From: Beta vulgaris subsp. vulgaris
Taxonomy: Eukaryota; Streptophyta; Magnoliopsida; Caryophyllales; Amaranthaceae
Length of the DNA: 64,000 nucleotides
Direction: 5' to 3'
Assembly: GCF_026745355.1 (NCBI RefSeq)
Contig: NC_079210.1
Location: 20,370,123-20,434,122, forward strand
Below the pieces are notes generated by a model that was not told the DNA's origin, made no database searches, and saw nothing but the letters and a program-made list of their open reading frames with translations. The stretch's first letter is position 1; each line of letters starts with the position of its first letter. Both the position numbers and the translations under genes were made by a program. Below are positions 35,241 through 50,200 of the stretch, one piece after another.

Positions 35241-38200
35241 ATGGGACACAGGCTGAAAATCAGCATAGCACTGACCATCTTATGTATCTCAGCAATCTCT
35301 CTCTACTTAACTGTAGAGCATCAGAAACGGCGAAAGAGACGTGCCTCCAAAACTCCATGTTATTTATCCTCTGAATTCAAACCACAATCTTCTTTCAAGC
35401 GACTTTTGGCCGATAACTCCTATTCTCCTTTCAAGCATTTCAAGCCCTCCCACCACTGCACTAACGGTACTCACACTTTTAAACACTTCTTTTCTTTATA
35501 TAAATTAAGATGATTTCTTTTAGGTGTATAGAACTCTGGTTTTGCTAATTATATTATTTTTATAGATTATATGCCTTTAATTCATCGGCTGCTGCTGATT
35601 TTGTATAAATTATAGTAATTCATGTCACTATTTTCAGCTTAGTATAAGTAAGTAGAGTACACTGAGATTGAAAGTGTGTATGCAGTCGAGAAAAAGAAAA
35701 AAAATGAACCGAAGACAGGAATTAACATATTCGCAAACTTCTGATCTTTGTTTAATCAATTGTCTAGAACGGCACAAACTATAACTCAAGTGCACTAAAC
35801 AACATAACCTTTGACGTCCACAGTCCGTGGCACAAACTTTAACTCGAGGTGTAACGCCTAGCATAAATGTAATGAGTGCATTATGCTCCTAGGAGCACAA
35901 TGAGATCTGTCTATACAAAATAAAACATTTACGAATACGAAAACGAACATTTTACTATTGAAGTGGAATATTACAAAAACTTACTTACGAAAACGAACAT
36001 TTTATTCTTGAAATGGAACATTACAAGAATCCATTTACGAAAAAGAACATTTTATTGTTGAAATGGAACATTACCAAAATCCAATTACGAAAATGAACAT
36101 TTTATTGTTGAAGTGGAACATTACTAGATTCAATTACTTAAATAGAACATATGCTTATACAATTTAGAACATATTTGAGCATATTTTCAGGCAAAATAGA
36201 ACATATTTTTTGGTGGAAAATAAGATTTAAAATAACATTTTTTAAAATAAAACATTTGCTTATCGAAAATAGAACAATTTTCACGAAAAATAAAACATAA
36301 TTTTCCACTGAAAAATAAGCTTAAAACGAACATTTGTTGAAATAGAACATTTGCTTATTGTAAATAGAATAATTTTTACGAAAAATTTAACATATTTTTC
36401 TGCTGAAAAATATGCTTAAAATGAACATTTGTTGAAATAGAACATTTACTCATCGAAAATGGAACAAATTTACTTGGTGCATGGTGTACACCATGCTCCT
36501 AGGAGCACAATAGAATTTTCAGCATAAATGTTTGGAGGTCGGAGATTCCATTGTAGTTCTAGAATTATTTTTTCTTTATCCCTTTCATTCGCTCCTCTTT
36601 TTTTTTCTTTTTTTCCCTCTCTTCTTCTTCTCTCTCGACTTCCATTGTCATTTGCTTTCAGATGAAAATAGGGACTTGAGTGAGAGAGAAGACAAGGAGA
36701 AAGAGAGAGAAACGACAATTTCCTCATCGTAGGTTGACTGTGTTAGAACTATATTAAGGGTAAAAAGATGAATACAATTAACTACGAATCTTCTAGGCGT
36801 GTGTAGACACTTTCCCAAAAGTGATATTCCGACCCTATACGAAGCACGGGTTGCACGGAATTCAATTTCGAGATACAAAGAAGAACAACAAGAGTCACGC
36901 TCGTATGAATCTTGTCAAAATGAGAATAAGATTTGTGTTTTGTGTTTGATGATTAATCTTCTCTTAGACTTGAGAGAGAGTGCTTGTTTTTGAGAGAAAT
37001 ATTATATGAAACTCATACTTTCATCTGTGGAACATAACCACACTTATACACGCAATATAGGAAACCGTCAAACTGCTTCGCTGAACAAAACTCACGCGAG
37101 AAACAGGCTCTCGTCGCGAGTCGAGACAGAGCTCGCGAGTCGCGAGGGCCTGTCGCGAGTCGCGACGATCATCGCGAGTCGCGATGTGCGACTCCTCCAG
37201 CCCTCGCCTCCAGCTCTGCGCATGTATGCCTAGCGAGCGATGCTACTGTACGATGCCTTTGTGCGATGCCACGAGCATGCTGAGCGAGTGATATTTCCAG
37301 CCCTGCGCGAGCATGCTGAGCATAATGCTTCCAGCCCACTGCTTGCCAAGCATACTATGTACACTTGCTGCATCATGCTTGGCTAAACCACCAAGTATAT
37401 TATGTTCGCGGTTTCTTTATTCCTTCAAACTTATTGTTTACTACACCATAAACAATCTACATGTATAATTAACGTAACTTGAACAACGACACCATAACCA
37501 AGTTATTCAAGTGATACGTTACATGAAATCAATCAACCAAATACTCTAAATTATCCAACAATCCTCCCCCATTTAGAGTATTCTATAAGATAATAAGCAC
37601 TAAACATCATCAAAACAAACATCTCATGCATAAATGAAAGTGTATAAAACTTGAACTTTCATATAGTAAAGTACACATTCCAAGTATCCGTATCCAATTG
37701 GTGTCGATAACGATTGAACCAATTTCAATACATAATGGAAACCCGAAGATACAATACACACAAGATAAAATTTACTTAAACTCATTATAAACCGACACAT
37801 AAAGCCTTGTGTCCATATCTATTCATAAGTGTATCAAAGCTATGCCCCAATAGCTCCTTGAAGCGGCTAAACTTCACACTTACATAGGTAGATCTCTAAA
37901 ATACATGCTACTGTGAAAAGCACAACAAGAGACCTATTAAGATTTACAACCTCCTTATACAACACAGTTATAGAACTATAAACTTAGGATGAATAAATTC
38001 TACAATCATCTAAATGAAGAAATTAATCTTATTGAACTTAAGACCCAACGTCATATTGGGCGTTAAGTTAAGATTCCCTCATTCGTGATTCTCGAGGGGC
38101 TCCAATCCTAAACCGATTGCCATCCTCTTTACATTATCTCTAGCCAAGGCCTTTGTAAAACAATCCGCTAGATTATACGTTGTACGTACATAGTCAACAG

Positions 38201-41200
38201 TGATTACACTATCCTTGATAAGTCCTTGGATGTAGCTATGCCGCACACCAATATGTCTTGACTTACCATTATAGACTTGACTATATGCTCTTGCCAAAGC
38301 AGCATCGTTATCACAATGAATCGCTATGGGCGATATCGGTTTTGGCAACAAAGGAATCTCAATCATGAGATTCTTCAACCACTCCGCCTCTTTGCTTGCG
38401 GAAGATAAAGCAATGAATTCCGAAGTCATGGAGGAATCCGCTATGCAAGTTTGTTTCTTGGAAGCCCAAGATATAGCACCTCCCCCAAGTAGAAATACCC
38501 ATCCACTTGTAGAAGAGTGATCCTCTTTTATTAGAGATCCAACTTGCATCCGAATACCTTCTAAAACCGAAGGATACCACTATAGGATAAACCATAGTCC
38601 TTGGTTTTTCCTAATACCTTACACACGACGAATAGCTTGCCAATGTTGTACACTAGGATTACTAGTATACCTACTAAGTTTGCCTACCGCAAATGCGATA
38701 TCCGGCCTAGTACTCGTCATAGCATACATCAAACATCCAATCACCCTTGAATACTCAAGTTGAGATACAGCACTACCTACATTAGGTAGTAATTTCTCAC
38801 TAGGGTCCATTGGAGTTGACACAAAAGAGCAACCACTAACATCGAATTTCTTAAGAACCTTTTCGATGTAGTGAGATTGAGACAAACTCAATTTACCTTT
38901 GCTTCTTTTAATTCTAATTCCTAGAATGACATCCGCCTCCCCCAAATCTTTCATTGAGAACTTAGACGATAGAAAAGATTTAGTCCACTCAACTTGGGAT
39001 AAATCAGTTCCAAAAATTAGCATGTCATCTACATATAAGCAAATCATAACACCATGACCATTGTCATCAAATTTGCTATATACACACTTTCTGAATTGTT
39101 CAATTTGAATCCTTAGACAACACTACCTCATCAAATTTTTGATGCCATTGCTTAGGTGCTTGTTTTAGCCCATACAAAGATCTAATTAGTTTGCAAACTT
39201 TTTGTTCTTGACCTTTGACAACAAATCCAACCGGTTGTCTCATGTAAACCTCCTCATCTAATTCTCCATACAAGAACGCAGTCTTGACATCCATTTGATG
39301 GATCACAAGATTATGAATTGCTGCAAGAGCAATCAATAATCTTATAGTGGAGATTCGAGCTACAGGTGCATATGTATCGAAATAATCGATACCCGGCTTT
39401 TGAGAAAAGCCTTGTGCCACTAACCGGGCTTTGAACTTGTCAATAGTTCCATCGATTTTCATTTTCTTCTTGAAAATCCATTTGCACCCTATTGGTTTAC
39501 ATTTAGGAGGTAGGTCGCTAAAACCCATGTGTTATTCCCCATGATTGAGTCCATTTCATCATCAATAGCTTCTTCCAAAATGAAGCATCTTGAGATTGCA
39601 TGGCCTCATCATATGTTAAAGGATCCCCTTCCACATTATAGACATATGGAAATTTAGTCAAAACACTATCTCTTGATCCTTCAACCAAATATACATGAAA
39701 ATCCGGGCCAAAAGATTTCTCTTTCCTAACCCGTTTACTTCTCCTTGGTTGAGTTGATGTAGATGCAACATTTTCATCTAGAATTTGTTCATCTAACTCT
39801 TGATCATTAGTTTGATCAATTTCTTGAATTTCGGTACTTGGAGTTATATCCTTTGGTCTAGGAACCGATGAATATCTATTTTCATCAAAATTGCATCCCT
39901 TGACTCCACAATAGTGTGAACCGACCAAAAGTCGTTTTGTTCTATAACATAGAACCTATAGGATTTGCTATGAGAAGCATATCCTATAAAGATGCATTCA
40001 ACTCCTCTTTCACCTAACTTTTTACGTTTAGGTTCCGGCACTTTCACTATTGCCCTACATCCCCAAACTCTAATGTAACTTAGATTTGGTTTTCTTTTGT
40101 ACCATAATTCATAAGGGGTAACTTGTTCTTTTTCATAGGAACACGATTAAGATGTAACAAGCGGTTAAAACCGCTTCACCCCAAAAACCATCACTCAAAC
40201 CCGAGTAGATAACATAGAATTTACCATTTCTTGTAAAGTTCTATTTTTCTTTCCGCTACACCATTTTGTTGTGGTGTATAAGCCGCGGTTGTTTCATGTA
40301 TTAATTCCTAAAGCTTGGAAATAACTAGGATTATGAAATTCACCACCTCTATCGGTTCTAAACCGTTTAACCTTGTCACTTAGTTGCAATTCTACTTCAT
40401 TTTTATAGATCTCAAATTTTTCTAGGGCTTCATCTTTAGTAGACAATAGATATACATAACAAAATCGTGAATGATCATCAATAAATGTTACTATATATTT
40501 TTTGTTTCCTAAAGAAGGTGTACTATGAAAATCACAAAGATCACTATGTACAAATCAAGCAATTTAGTATCTCTTTCCACATTATTAGGGAAAGAACACC
40601 TAGTTATTTTGGTAAGCATGCATGTTCTACACTTCTCAATACTTGGATCAAAAGAAGGAATTAAATCATCCTTAGCCATAGAATATAATTTTCTATAATT
40701 AACATGACCAAGTCTTAAATGCCAAAGAGAAGAATTATCATTAATAACACACACATTGTTACTAAAGCATTTGAAATGCTGAGTTTAAACATACCATTAC
40801 ACAAATAACCAAGTCCAACAAACAAACCACCCTTAGATAATATAAATTTGTCCGACTCAAAAACCATTTTAAAACCTATTCGATTCAAGATAGCTCCTGA
40901 CACTAGATTACGCCTAAGTTCCGGAGCAAATACAACATCTCTTAACACTAGAGATTTGCCGGAACTAAAGACCAACTCTACTTGTCCTACACCGAGAACT
41001 TGAGCTGTAGAGTCATTCCCCATGTATAGAACTTCTCCATTGTCCACCTCCTTGAAGGTTTTGAATGAAGACCGCTCCTTGCACACATGCCTTGAAGCTC
41101 CTGAATCGATTACCATGAACAATCATCCTGTACACAAAAGATTTCAGAAATCATACACATATAATTCAAACTTGAATTACATGAAAGTTGTGTACAAGTA

Positions 41201-44200
41201 CCTTGTTTGGCTTGGGATTGGCTAGACTCGCCTTTCCCTCCACCTTGCTCATTCTTTTTGTTCATTTTCCTCTTCCATAGGAAGCAATCCTTTTTGAAGT
41301 GTCCGGGCTTGCCACACTCCCAACAACCACGTTGTTGAACACCTCCACCATTCTTAGGCTTCTTAAATTGTTGCCTTTGGTGAAATTATTAGCCCTCTTC
41401 TTAGGGTTTGAGTCTTTGAACTTTCCATCCTCCACCATGTTAATGGTAGAAGAATTAGGATTTACCTCCTTTTGTCCATCTTGAACCCGAATGCCCTCTT
41501 CAATCCGAAGATGAGCACCCAATTGTTCCACATTTATATCATCTTTCCTATGTTTAAGAGTATTTCTAACATCCTTCCAACTTGGTGGTAATTTGTCTAT
41601 TATTGAAGATACAATAAAAGTTTCATCCATACTAATATTGTGTTGTTTAAAACTTCCTAAAATCCTTTGAATTTCATGGAATTGTTCCATCACAGGCCTT
41701 GTTTCATTCATCTTAAAGTTATTGAAATTACTAACTAAAAACTTCTTACTAGATGCATCTTCGGCCATGTACTTTGACTCAAGGTCATCCCAAAGCATTT
41801 TAGCGGATTCATAAAATTGATAAACATCAAATAAAGTGTCAGACATACCGTTTAAAATGTGACCACGACATATATAATCGTCATTCTCCCACTTGTTCCT
41901 TCTCCTTGAGGCCTCCAAAGTTTCTCTTCCACAAACTCGGGTTTTGGAGTACTCAAAACTATGCCACCGAAAGAGAAGTGAGAAGAAAATGCATCTTCTT
42001 TTGCCATCTACGGAATCCCACACCCTCAAACTTTTCAAGTTTCTGAAAATTCGCAGTCATTTCACGTACCGTAGCCATCTTCGAGAATTATCACTTTTGG
42101 ATTGTTAGAACTATATTAAGGGTAAAAAGATGAATACAATTAACTACGAATCTTCTAGGCGTGTGTAGACACTTTCCCAAAAGTGATATTCCGACCCTAT
42201 ACGAAGCACGGGTTGCACGGAATTCAATTTCGAGATACAAAGAAGAACAACAAGAGTCACGCTCGTATGAATCTTGTCAAAATGAGAATAAGATTTGTGT
42301 TTTGTGTTTGATGATTAATCTTCTCTTAGACTTGAGAGAGAGTGCTTGTTTTTTGAGAGAAATATTATATGAAACTCATACTTTCATCTGTGGAACATAA
42401 CCACACTTATACACGCAATATAGGAAACCGTCAAACTGCTTCGCTGAACAAAACTCACGCGAGAGACAGGCTCTCGTCGCGAGTCGAGACAGAGCTCGCG
42501 AGTCGCGAGCGGGCCTGTCGCGAGTCGCGACGATCATCGCGAGTCGCGATGTGCGACTCCTCCAGCCCTCGCCTCCAGCTCTGCGCATGTATGCCTAGCG
42601 AGCGATGCTACTGTACGATGCCTTTGTGCGATGCCACGAGCATGCTGAGCGAGTGATATTTCCAGCCCTGCGCGAGCATGCTGAGCATAATGCTTCCAGC
42701 CCACTGCTTGCCAAGCATACTATGTACACTTGCTGCATCATGCTTGGCTAAACCACCAAGTATATTATGTTCGCGGTTTCTTTATTCCTTCAAAACTTAT
42801 TGTTTACTACACCATAAACAATCTACATGTATAATTAACGTAACTTGAACAACGACACCATAACCAAGTTATTCAAGTGATACGTTACATGAAATCAATC
42901 AACCAAATACTCTAAATTATCCAACAGACTGCACCATTAATGTTGTCACCACCTCAATCTGATACTCGCTTCCAAATTCTTTGAGGATTTCCTCATCCCT
43001 AAACATCATCGATTCTCACCCTTACTCTTTCTTCCTCTACCACCCCCACGGCCCCACCTACCTTCTTACATCCCCACGGTTTCCTCCACCAATTTTGGGT
43101 CCTCTTTTCTACATTTCGCAATTTGATTTTGACTTTTTTTTTACTTTGTTGGGTGTGATTGCAGTGAGATCTACCATAAGAGTGATTACTCTATTTTGCG
43201 TTGAGAGGTTTATGGAATATTACACCACTGCACCACTATGGAGAGAGAGAATGAAGGATTTGAAGCAGGGGAGGAGATTCGGAAAGGGATGAAGCAAGAG
43301 AGGATAGAGAATACAACAACAACAACAACTAAGCCTTATTCCCAAGGTGATTTGGGGTCGGCTAACATGAATCGTCAACTGGAATCGTGACCAGAGGAGA
43401 TGGCATCGTCAAGAGTGATAAAAGTTTTTTTTTTTGAAAACAAGGTTCACACCAAAAAGTGTTTAGAAGAGGTTTTCAGCAAAAGATTTTAATACCAACA
43501 CAATTGAGAAAAACAAATAAATGCAGTAATCAGACCCATTCCTCCACATAGATACTACCCCTCCACCCATTTCTATCCAACGTCATGCTCTCCTCAATCC
43601 CAAGTAACCTCATATCACTTTCAATTACCCTCAGCCAAGTCATCTTAGGTCTTCCCCTATCCTTTACAATTTGATTACTCCTCCACTCTTCAATTCTTCT
43701 CACCAGTGCATCTCCTGATCTCCTTTTCACATGACCAAACCATCTTAACCGATTCTCCCTCATCTTTTCTTCAATGGATGCAACTCCAACTTTTTCCCGG
43801 ATCACTTCATTTCTTAATCGGTCCTTCCTTGTGTGGCCACACATCCACCGCAACATACGCATCTCCGCCACGGTCATCTTATGAACGTGGCATTGTTTCA
43901 CCGCCCAACATGCGGTGCCATATAACATAGCAGGCCTAATTGCAGTGCGGTAGAACTTTCCCTTCAATCTTTGGGGAATGCCGGAATCACAAAGGAATCC
44001 GGTGGCGCTTTTCCACTTTAACCAACCCGCGTTAATTCTCTGCGCCACGTCTCCATCCAGTTCTCCATCCTTTTAGAGAATGGATCCTAGGTAACGGAAG
44101 ACGTTCGATCATTGAACCACTTTGCTATCCAAAGTGACCGCCCTCGCCTCGCTGCTTTGGAATCTCTAACCTCCGATCACATTTATGCTATGCGTTGCAC

Positions 44201-47200
44201 ACTTGCACCTCAAATTAAAGTTCGTGCTACGCACTGTACCCGTCAAAGGTTGTGTTGCTTAGTGCACTCGAGGCGTAGTTTGTGTTGTTGTAGCCAATTA
44301 ACCCTAATTTAAATAAAAAAGAAGTTCATGTAAATTAGAACTTATTAAATTGCAGTTATCACATCTAACATAATATTGTTAGTATAATCTATACTAGCCT
44401 AATATATGCACGCTATGCATGCGAATGCATATTGTTAGGATAGATCAGCATGACTAAGATAACAGGAGAAAGGCCAAGTTGTCTAGCATTATAGAACCTT
44501 TGTTTTTAGTATCTCGCTTAGAATCATTATCAATTATGGTTTAACATTCTTTTGGTCCCAATTCAGCTGAGTTAACTTTTTATTTATCTATTTCTTTTGG
44601 TTTATGCAAGTACCTACCCCGTCTGCTGTGTATCTCTTCTTATGTATATAATTGGATAGAATTTGAAATGTCATTAATTGAGGAATTCTGTCAAATGGAA
44701 ACTAATTGAGATGGATGATTTCCTTTTCCTTCCTTTTTAAGATACATAACATATTTCGGCTCAATTTAGTTATGGGGTTCTTTTTTTATCTCTGCAGAAC
44801 AATCATCAAACTTGCATCCATATGAAGGAGAGATCATGAAATTGTTGAAGAATCCTCTAATAGATTATAGAATTTTTGATCAGAAATCTATGACGGGAAT
44901 GAACAATTCACATGTCTGGGTGGCTTCAGAATCACAATTACGAGAACTTGTTGATGTACTGAGTGAAGAGAAGTGTTTTGCTGTTGATACAGAGCAACAT
45001 AGCCTACGATCATTTCTGGGGTTCACTGCCTTGCTACAGGTAACATGTTATATTTTTCTTCTTTAATATGTATTCTTTGAGGCTTTTCACTATTGATATT
45101 GAAACGGTTATTGGTTTTGTGATCTTTTTTCTAACTGATCTGTATCCTAACAGATTTCTACTCAGAAGGAAGATTATCTTGTCGACACGATTGCTTTACA
45201 TGACTTTATTCCTATGCTGCAGTCTGTTTTCTCTGATCCCAATGTTGTGAAGGTAAATATATACTCATGTGACAATTGTCAGAAAAAGTTGAGTGTTAAA
45301 ATGGAATCATGTGCAAAGACCTCACGATTTTCACTTAATGGAAAGTGTTTGTCTCAACTGATCTGGCCTATGTTGGTTGAATAGGGAAGATCGCTGGGCT
45401 GATTAGTTAAGTTATGGTCCAGCCTGAAAAATATGTTGACCTTACCCAATCATTTGACACTTTTTCCCTTTTTTTTTTTTCTAATAATGAAACCACATTT
45501 GGGGCAAGTCTGCTGTAAGGATTACTTATACTCCCAGTCCTAGCGCAAACCATGGTTATGTGGAACATTCAGTACTTGGGGCCTTATCATTGAAAGATTT
45601 TCAAAATGGCTTGGTGTATGGAAATCAAAGCTTCTTTTCAAGATGTGGTAGACTAATTTTATTAAAAAGTACCCTTTTCAGCTTGCCTATATGTTTCAAA
45701 TCCATGTTTACTGTCCCTGCAAGGCTGCAAGTATAGCTTCAAATGTAGAGAAAAGTTGAATGGGACTTCCTACGGGAAATAATGATTATGATAGAGGTTT
45801 CCATTGGGTTAAAGTAGGAAGACATTTGCTGGCCCAAGCTTGCTGGAGGCCTTGGCATTATGCCTATCCTTATAATGAATGATGCTCTTTAGGGAAATGA
45901 CGTTAAGGTTTGCAAATGAAAATGATGCTATGTGGAAGAACATCACAGTTTGGATGGTGGAGTTAGAAGTTCTCTTCTTCCTCATAGTTTAACCATTTGA
46001 AAATCCATTTCAAGTCCTTGAGTTGGGTTTAAAGTTAAGAGTGGTTCAACAACTCAGTTTTGGCATGATATTTGGTGTGGAGGTCATCTAAAGCTCATTA
46101 TTCGTTATTTTTTTTTTTCAGATTCTCCTTGTCTAAAGAGCTACCATTTCCGAAGCATTAATTTGGTGTGGTAACCATAAGCAATGGAATGTTACCTTTA
46201 TGAGAATTTCTAATGATGGGGAAGGACACTCAGTCTCCAGGTTTTTGCAATGCCTTTCTGTTTAAGAGGGTTTTATGTAAGGCAATGATGAGATGGTTGG
46301 TATAATAGCAGGAGTGGCTTCTTTTCTATCAAGAGCTTATGCTTCTTTCTTGAGAATGAACTTCCCTGCCATTGATATTTGGCAAGCAAGAACTGCTCCT
46401 AAAGCATGTTTTCCACTTGGGCAGCGGTCGACGATAAGATTTCAATTGAGGATGTTTTAAGAGGAGTTTCTTTATTACTAGTCATTGCATTATGTGCCTC
46501 GAGGAGGAGGAATCTGTTGAGCATCTCCTCCTCTTTTGTCCTTGGGTTATCTCTTTGGTACTTATCTTTAACCTTGTTTTGGTTGAGTTGGGTTCCGTCT
46601 TAATATGTGAAACATACTCCTGTTGCCTGGAAAAGTAGGACTGAAAAAGGTTGGGTTTGCCTAGGTTTGAAAGATGATTCCATTCATTTGACATTTTGGT
46701 GGTGCTCTAGGAAGGAAAGAAACCAATGAATTTTTGAGAACTTACCCTCCTCTCATTAAGCTTTCAAGTTTCTTTTTTTCAGTTTTTTTTATAGCTGCAG
46801 TCAAGTTTTTGATAACTGAGTATCACTTGACTTTCCTTGATCTATAAAATGCTTGACAATAGCATGATGGCTTGAGTCTTTTGTCATTAGCATTCCGTTT
46901 GTAAATGGACAAATTCATAGTTTAAATATGAGTGGCTGCAAGTGTTACTATTCCAGAAACACATGATACAAACACACGTCAAGAAAGGGCTTTTTCAATC
47001 ATCAAATATGCAGTTTATAATTGGTAATTGACTTTATCCAAACCGTTACTCTTGACTCATAATATGGAAAAGGTGTTACATATCAGATTTGCTATTAGTT
47101 GTCATGGCAACACACTGGGTGTTGATTGGTTGTTTCGCGGTTTCTGGTTAGAGGTATTCAACATATGTAGTGTGAGATTATTTTAATATGGCACTGACTA

Positions 47201-50200
47201 AGCCCTTTACTTCGTTGTTTTTTTTTCTTTTTTTTCATTATATGTTAGGGGTTACCTAGTCTGACTACTTGCTGAATCATATGCCTATGATGTGAATTAT
47301 CTAACCAACCCCCTTTTCAACTCAGAAGCTGGATTAAGAAGAAATATGCTGGTTTCATTGATTAATATCATTTTTTCACTTACGCAGGTGTTTCACGGTG
47401 CTGACAACGATGTGCTTTGGTTGCAGAGAGACTTCCACATATATGTGGTTAACTTGTTCGATACTGCAAAGGTGGTTTCCTTTTTTCAGCACAATGTCAT
47501 CTATTTGTCTATTGGTTGAGTAATATGGGTTAATAAAGTGTATAAAAGATGATCCTCTTGTGGAATATCTCTTATATGAGTACGTTGGGAACTTTTAATA
47601 AGTCCCAGGTGCTATCGCAATGTCTACTGACAGCAGATTTTGGGTTTTTGAAGTGTGCAAAGTATTATCTTCTTGTAGTTAATCCTTTTCTGTATGTTTT
47701 CTGTTTTTGTTATTGAGGAGTCGGTGCTTTTCTTTAGGATGCATTCTTTTTATGCTTCTCTGCTATGTCGTTACAGGCATGTGAAGCTCTGTCAAAACCA
47801 CAGAAATCTTTAGCATACTTACTTCAGACCTATTGTGGTGTTATGACGAACAAATTGTTACAGGTAAGGCCCAATCATTTCATTGTTCAAGCTTGCATTC
47901 TTTTGTTGAATATTGTGATTTTGCTTCCTTGCCTATTAGCTCTGAAAGAATTGAGCAAAGGGAATAGGGATTGAAATGTATGTTCAGGAAGTTGGAATTA
48001 CAAATTTGAGAACTGGTGAGATAGGTAGACTGACCTCTGAAATGAAACAACCCCTTTTGTGGACTGTGCTTGTCTGTCTTTTTGCTGTTACTGGTTTTTG
48101 CCTTTATGTCACATAAACAGGGATCTGCGCTTTGATAGTTGCTTAGTTTCTACAAGGTTAATGAGCTAAACCCAAGTGTTTGTGTGAAGGTGCATAGTAT
48201 ATTTATTATCACAAAATGCATTGTAATTCCTCCTTTTGTAAGATAGAAGTAACGTTACACATGATAATAGTCTGGTGAAGCTGTTTCACTGATGCCTAAT
48301 TACAAGATGTCCTATGTTTGGGAAAGGGATGAAAGTGCTAGTATGTGCCTTGTAGAGGGATGTTCTCATTCTGCAGCTGCAACAACTGTTTAAATAAACA
48401 ATGAAGGAAAACTTAGGTGGATGGCTTACCTGATTGCAAATGTGTTATTATTATGCCTTATTTTAAATTCTTAGATATTTGTACTATTATAGTGGTTATC
48501 ACGAAAAGACTTAATTATAACCCTAAATCTATAAATCCAATGGATTGTAATTGTATTCTCACTACCATATTTAGATTCTCTTGAAGTTGATAATCTAAGC
48601 TTCATTCTTCTTTCTTTGCCACATTCCAGAACTTTAGATGGGGAGGATGTTAAAGGGGAGATCCTAATTAAGTAACAATTGATGTGCTATTGTGCCTTTT
48701 TAGCGTGAAGATTGGAGACAACGCCCTCTTCCTGAAGAGATGGTGGAATATGCCCGAGTAGATGCACATTATCTTCTCTATATCGCAAGATGCTTAATCA
48801 AGGAGCTTGAAGCAAAAGATGAAGGTAGGATCCTTCCATTCCAGTTGAATTTTAATGTGTTGCTCGGACTTGTAAGATAGTTCCTTGAAACAGCTTTGTT
48901 GAACGATTGAGAGCTCTACTAAATAAACATAGAGGTTCGAATATGAGAGAAATTCTCATTTATTCATCAAGTCAAGGCTGAATACTCTGCATAATTTTTG
49001 AATATTCCCCCCCGTCTGCAGTCAAGTAGACCTAGGAAAAAAAACACTATAAATAAAAGAGAACTGTAAAAACACCTAGTAATTTCAGTCAAAGACTTCT
49101 TAGACACGAAAATTCAATCAAAATATGAAGAATCAGGTTAAGAATCTCTTTTAGAAATTAAGTCTCGCGTAATATTCCTCTAACTAAAATATCCTTTATT
49201 GGATTCTTATGTGTACCAAAAGTATGAGATAACAAATCATTCCTAATAACAAGCTCCTTGTGGGCTCTTCAAGCTGCTAGAAGAACAACTTCTAAAGCCA
49301 AGCTATGGACTATGTGTTCTGCTCAATCTACCTATACTATATGGGTTGAGAGGAATAAGCTCATTTCTAACAAAAGCTGTAAAAGCAGTGCCCAAGTCTA
49401 TAAGGACTATTAGAGTATATATTGTATTTATGTTCATGATAGTATTTTGATATCTTGCCTTGTATAGTTTTGGTAAGTATTCTAGGCTGTAAATCTATAT
49501 ATTGCTTTGGCTAATGCAAAACCCAATCAAGGGATTAACCATCTTTCATGGTAATCAGAGCAAGGCTATTTTTTCGCCTCCTTCCTCGTGTGCTCTAGCC
49601 ACGGCTGGGCCCATCCCTCCCATATCGCCACTTCCTCCCTGTTTCGGCCATGGATGCCGCCTTGAGTAACCTTCCTCCAAAAGTCTTCATCCAGTTTATA
49701 CCGTCGGAAACATCCTTCACAAGGTGCGAACTAAGATGGTACAAAAGTCACGTACTCTTCATGGGTGAAACTCTTTACTCTTCATGCTCGTGGATACAAG
49801 GTCTTAAACCACATTGACGGCACCCCACCTCCTAAGACCACCGATTTCGCCTATGAATCGTGGCGTGAAATTGATTCCCATGTTCTCGAATGGATATATG
49901 GATCCCTCTCTGATGAACTGTGCGTGCGCATACTCGAAACCGATACCACGGCCTATGCGGCGTGGCTAAAACTCAAAGAACTGTTCCACAACAACAAGGG
50001 TTCTCGTGCCGCAACGCTTGAACATGAGTTTAACAATCTCAAACTTGAATCTATGCCGTCACCTGATCACTATTGTCATCGTCTTAAGGACCTTGCCGAC
50101 CAATTGTTCGATGTTGATAGCCAGGTTTCTCAACAACGCCTTGTTCTTCAATTGGTTCGTGGCTTTCTCGCGGAATTTGATACGGTGGCATCCTTCATAA

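Larger units (their letters stand above)
36741..42926 (-). mobile_element. Ty1/Copia retrotransposon (Tork-like) in intron 1, 6.19 kb
   Basis: LTRs are 36741-37560 (820 bp) and 42103-42926 (824 bp), TGTTAGAAC...ATCCAACA, with the 5-bp duplication GACTG (36736-36740 and 42927-42931). On the minus strand the order is 5' LTR, gag, protease, integrase, RT, RNase H, polypurine tract (GGGGGAGGAT at 37570-37561), 3' LTR. The LTRs differ by only a few bases (four 1-2 base indels and a handful of substitutions), so insertion is recent, yet pol has frameshifts. It sits antisense in the exonuclease gene. Confidence 0.93.

Noticed and set aside
44395..44440. Helitron 3' end on the minus strand (CTAG|T after a GCATGC...GCGTGC hairpin)
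   Set aside because: Hairpin imperfect and no matching TC start or empty site could be identified.
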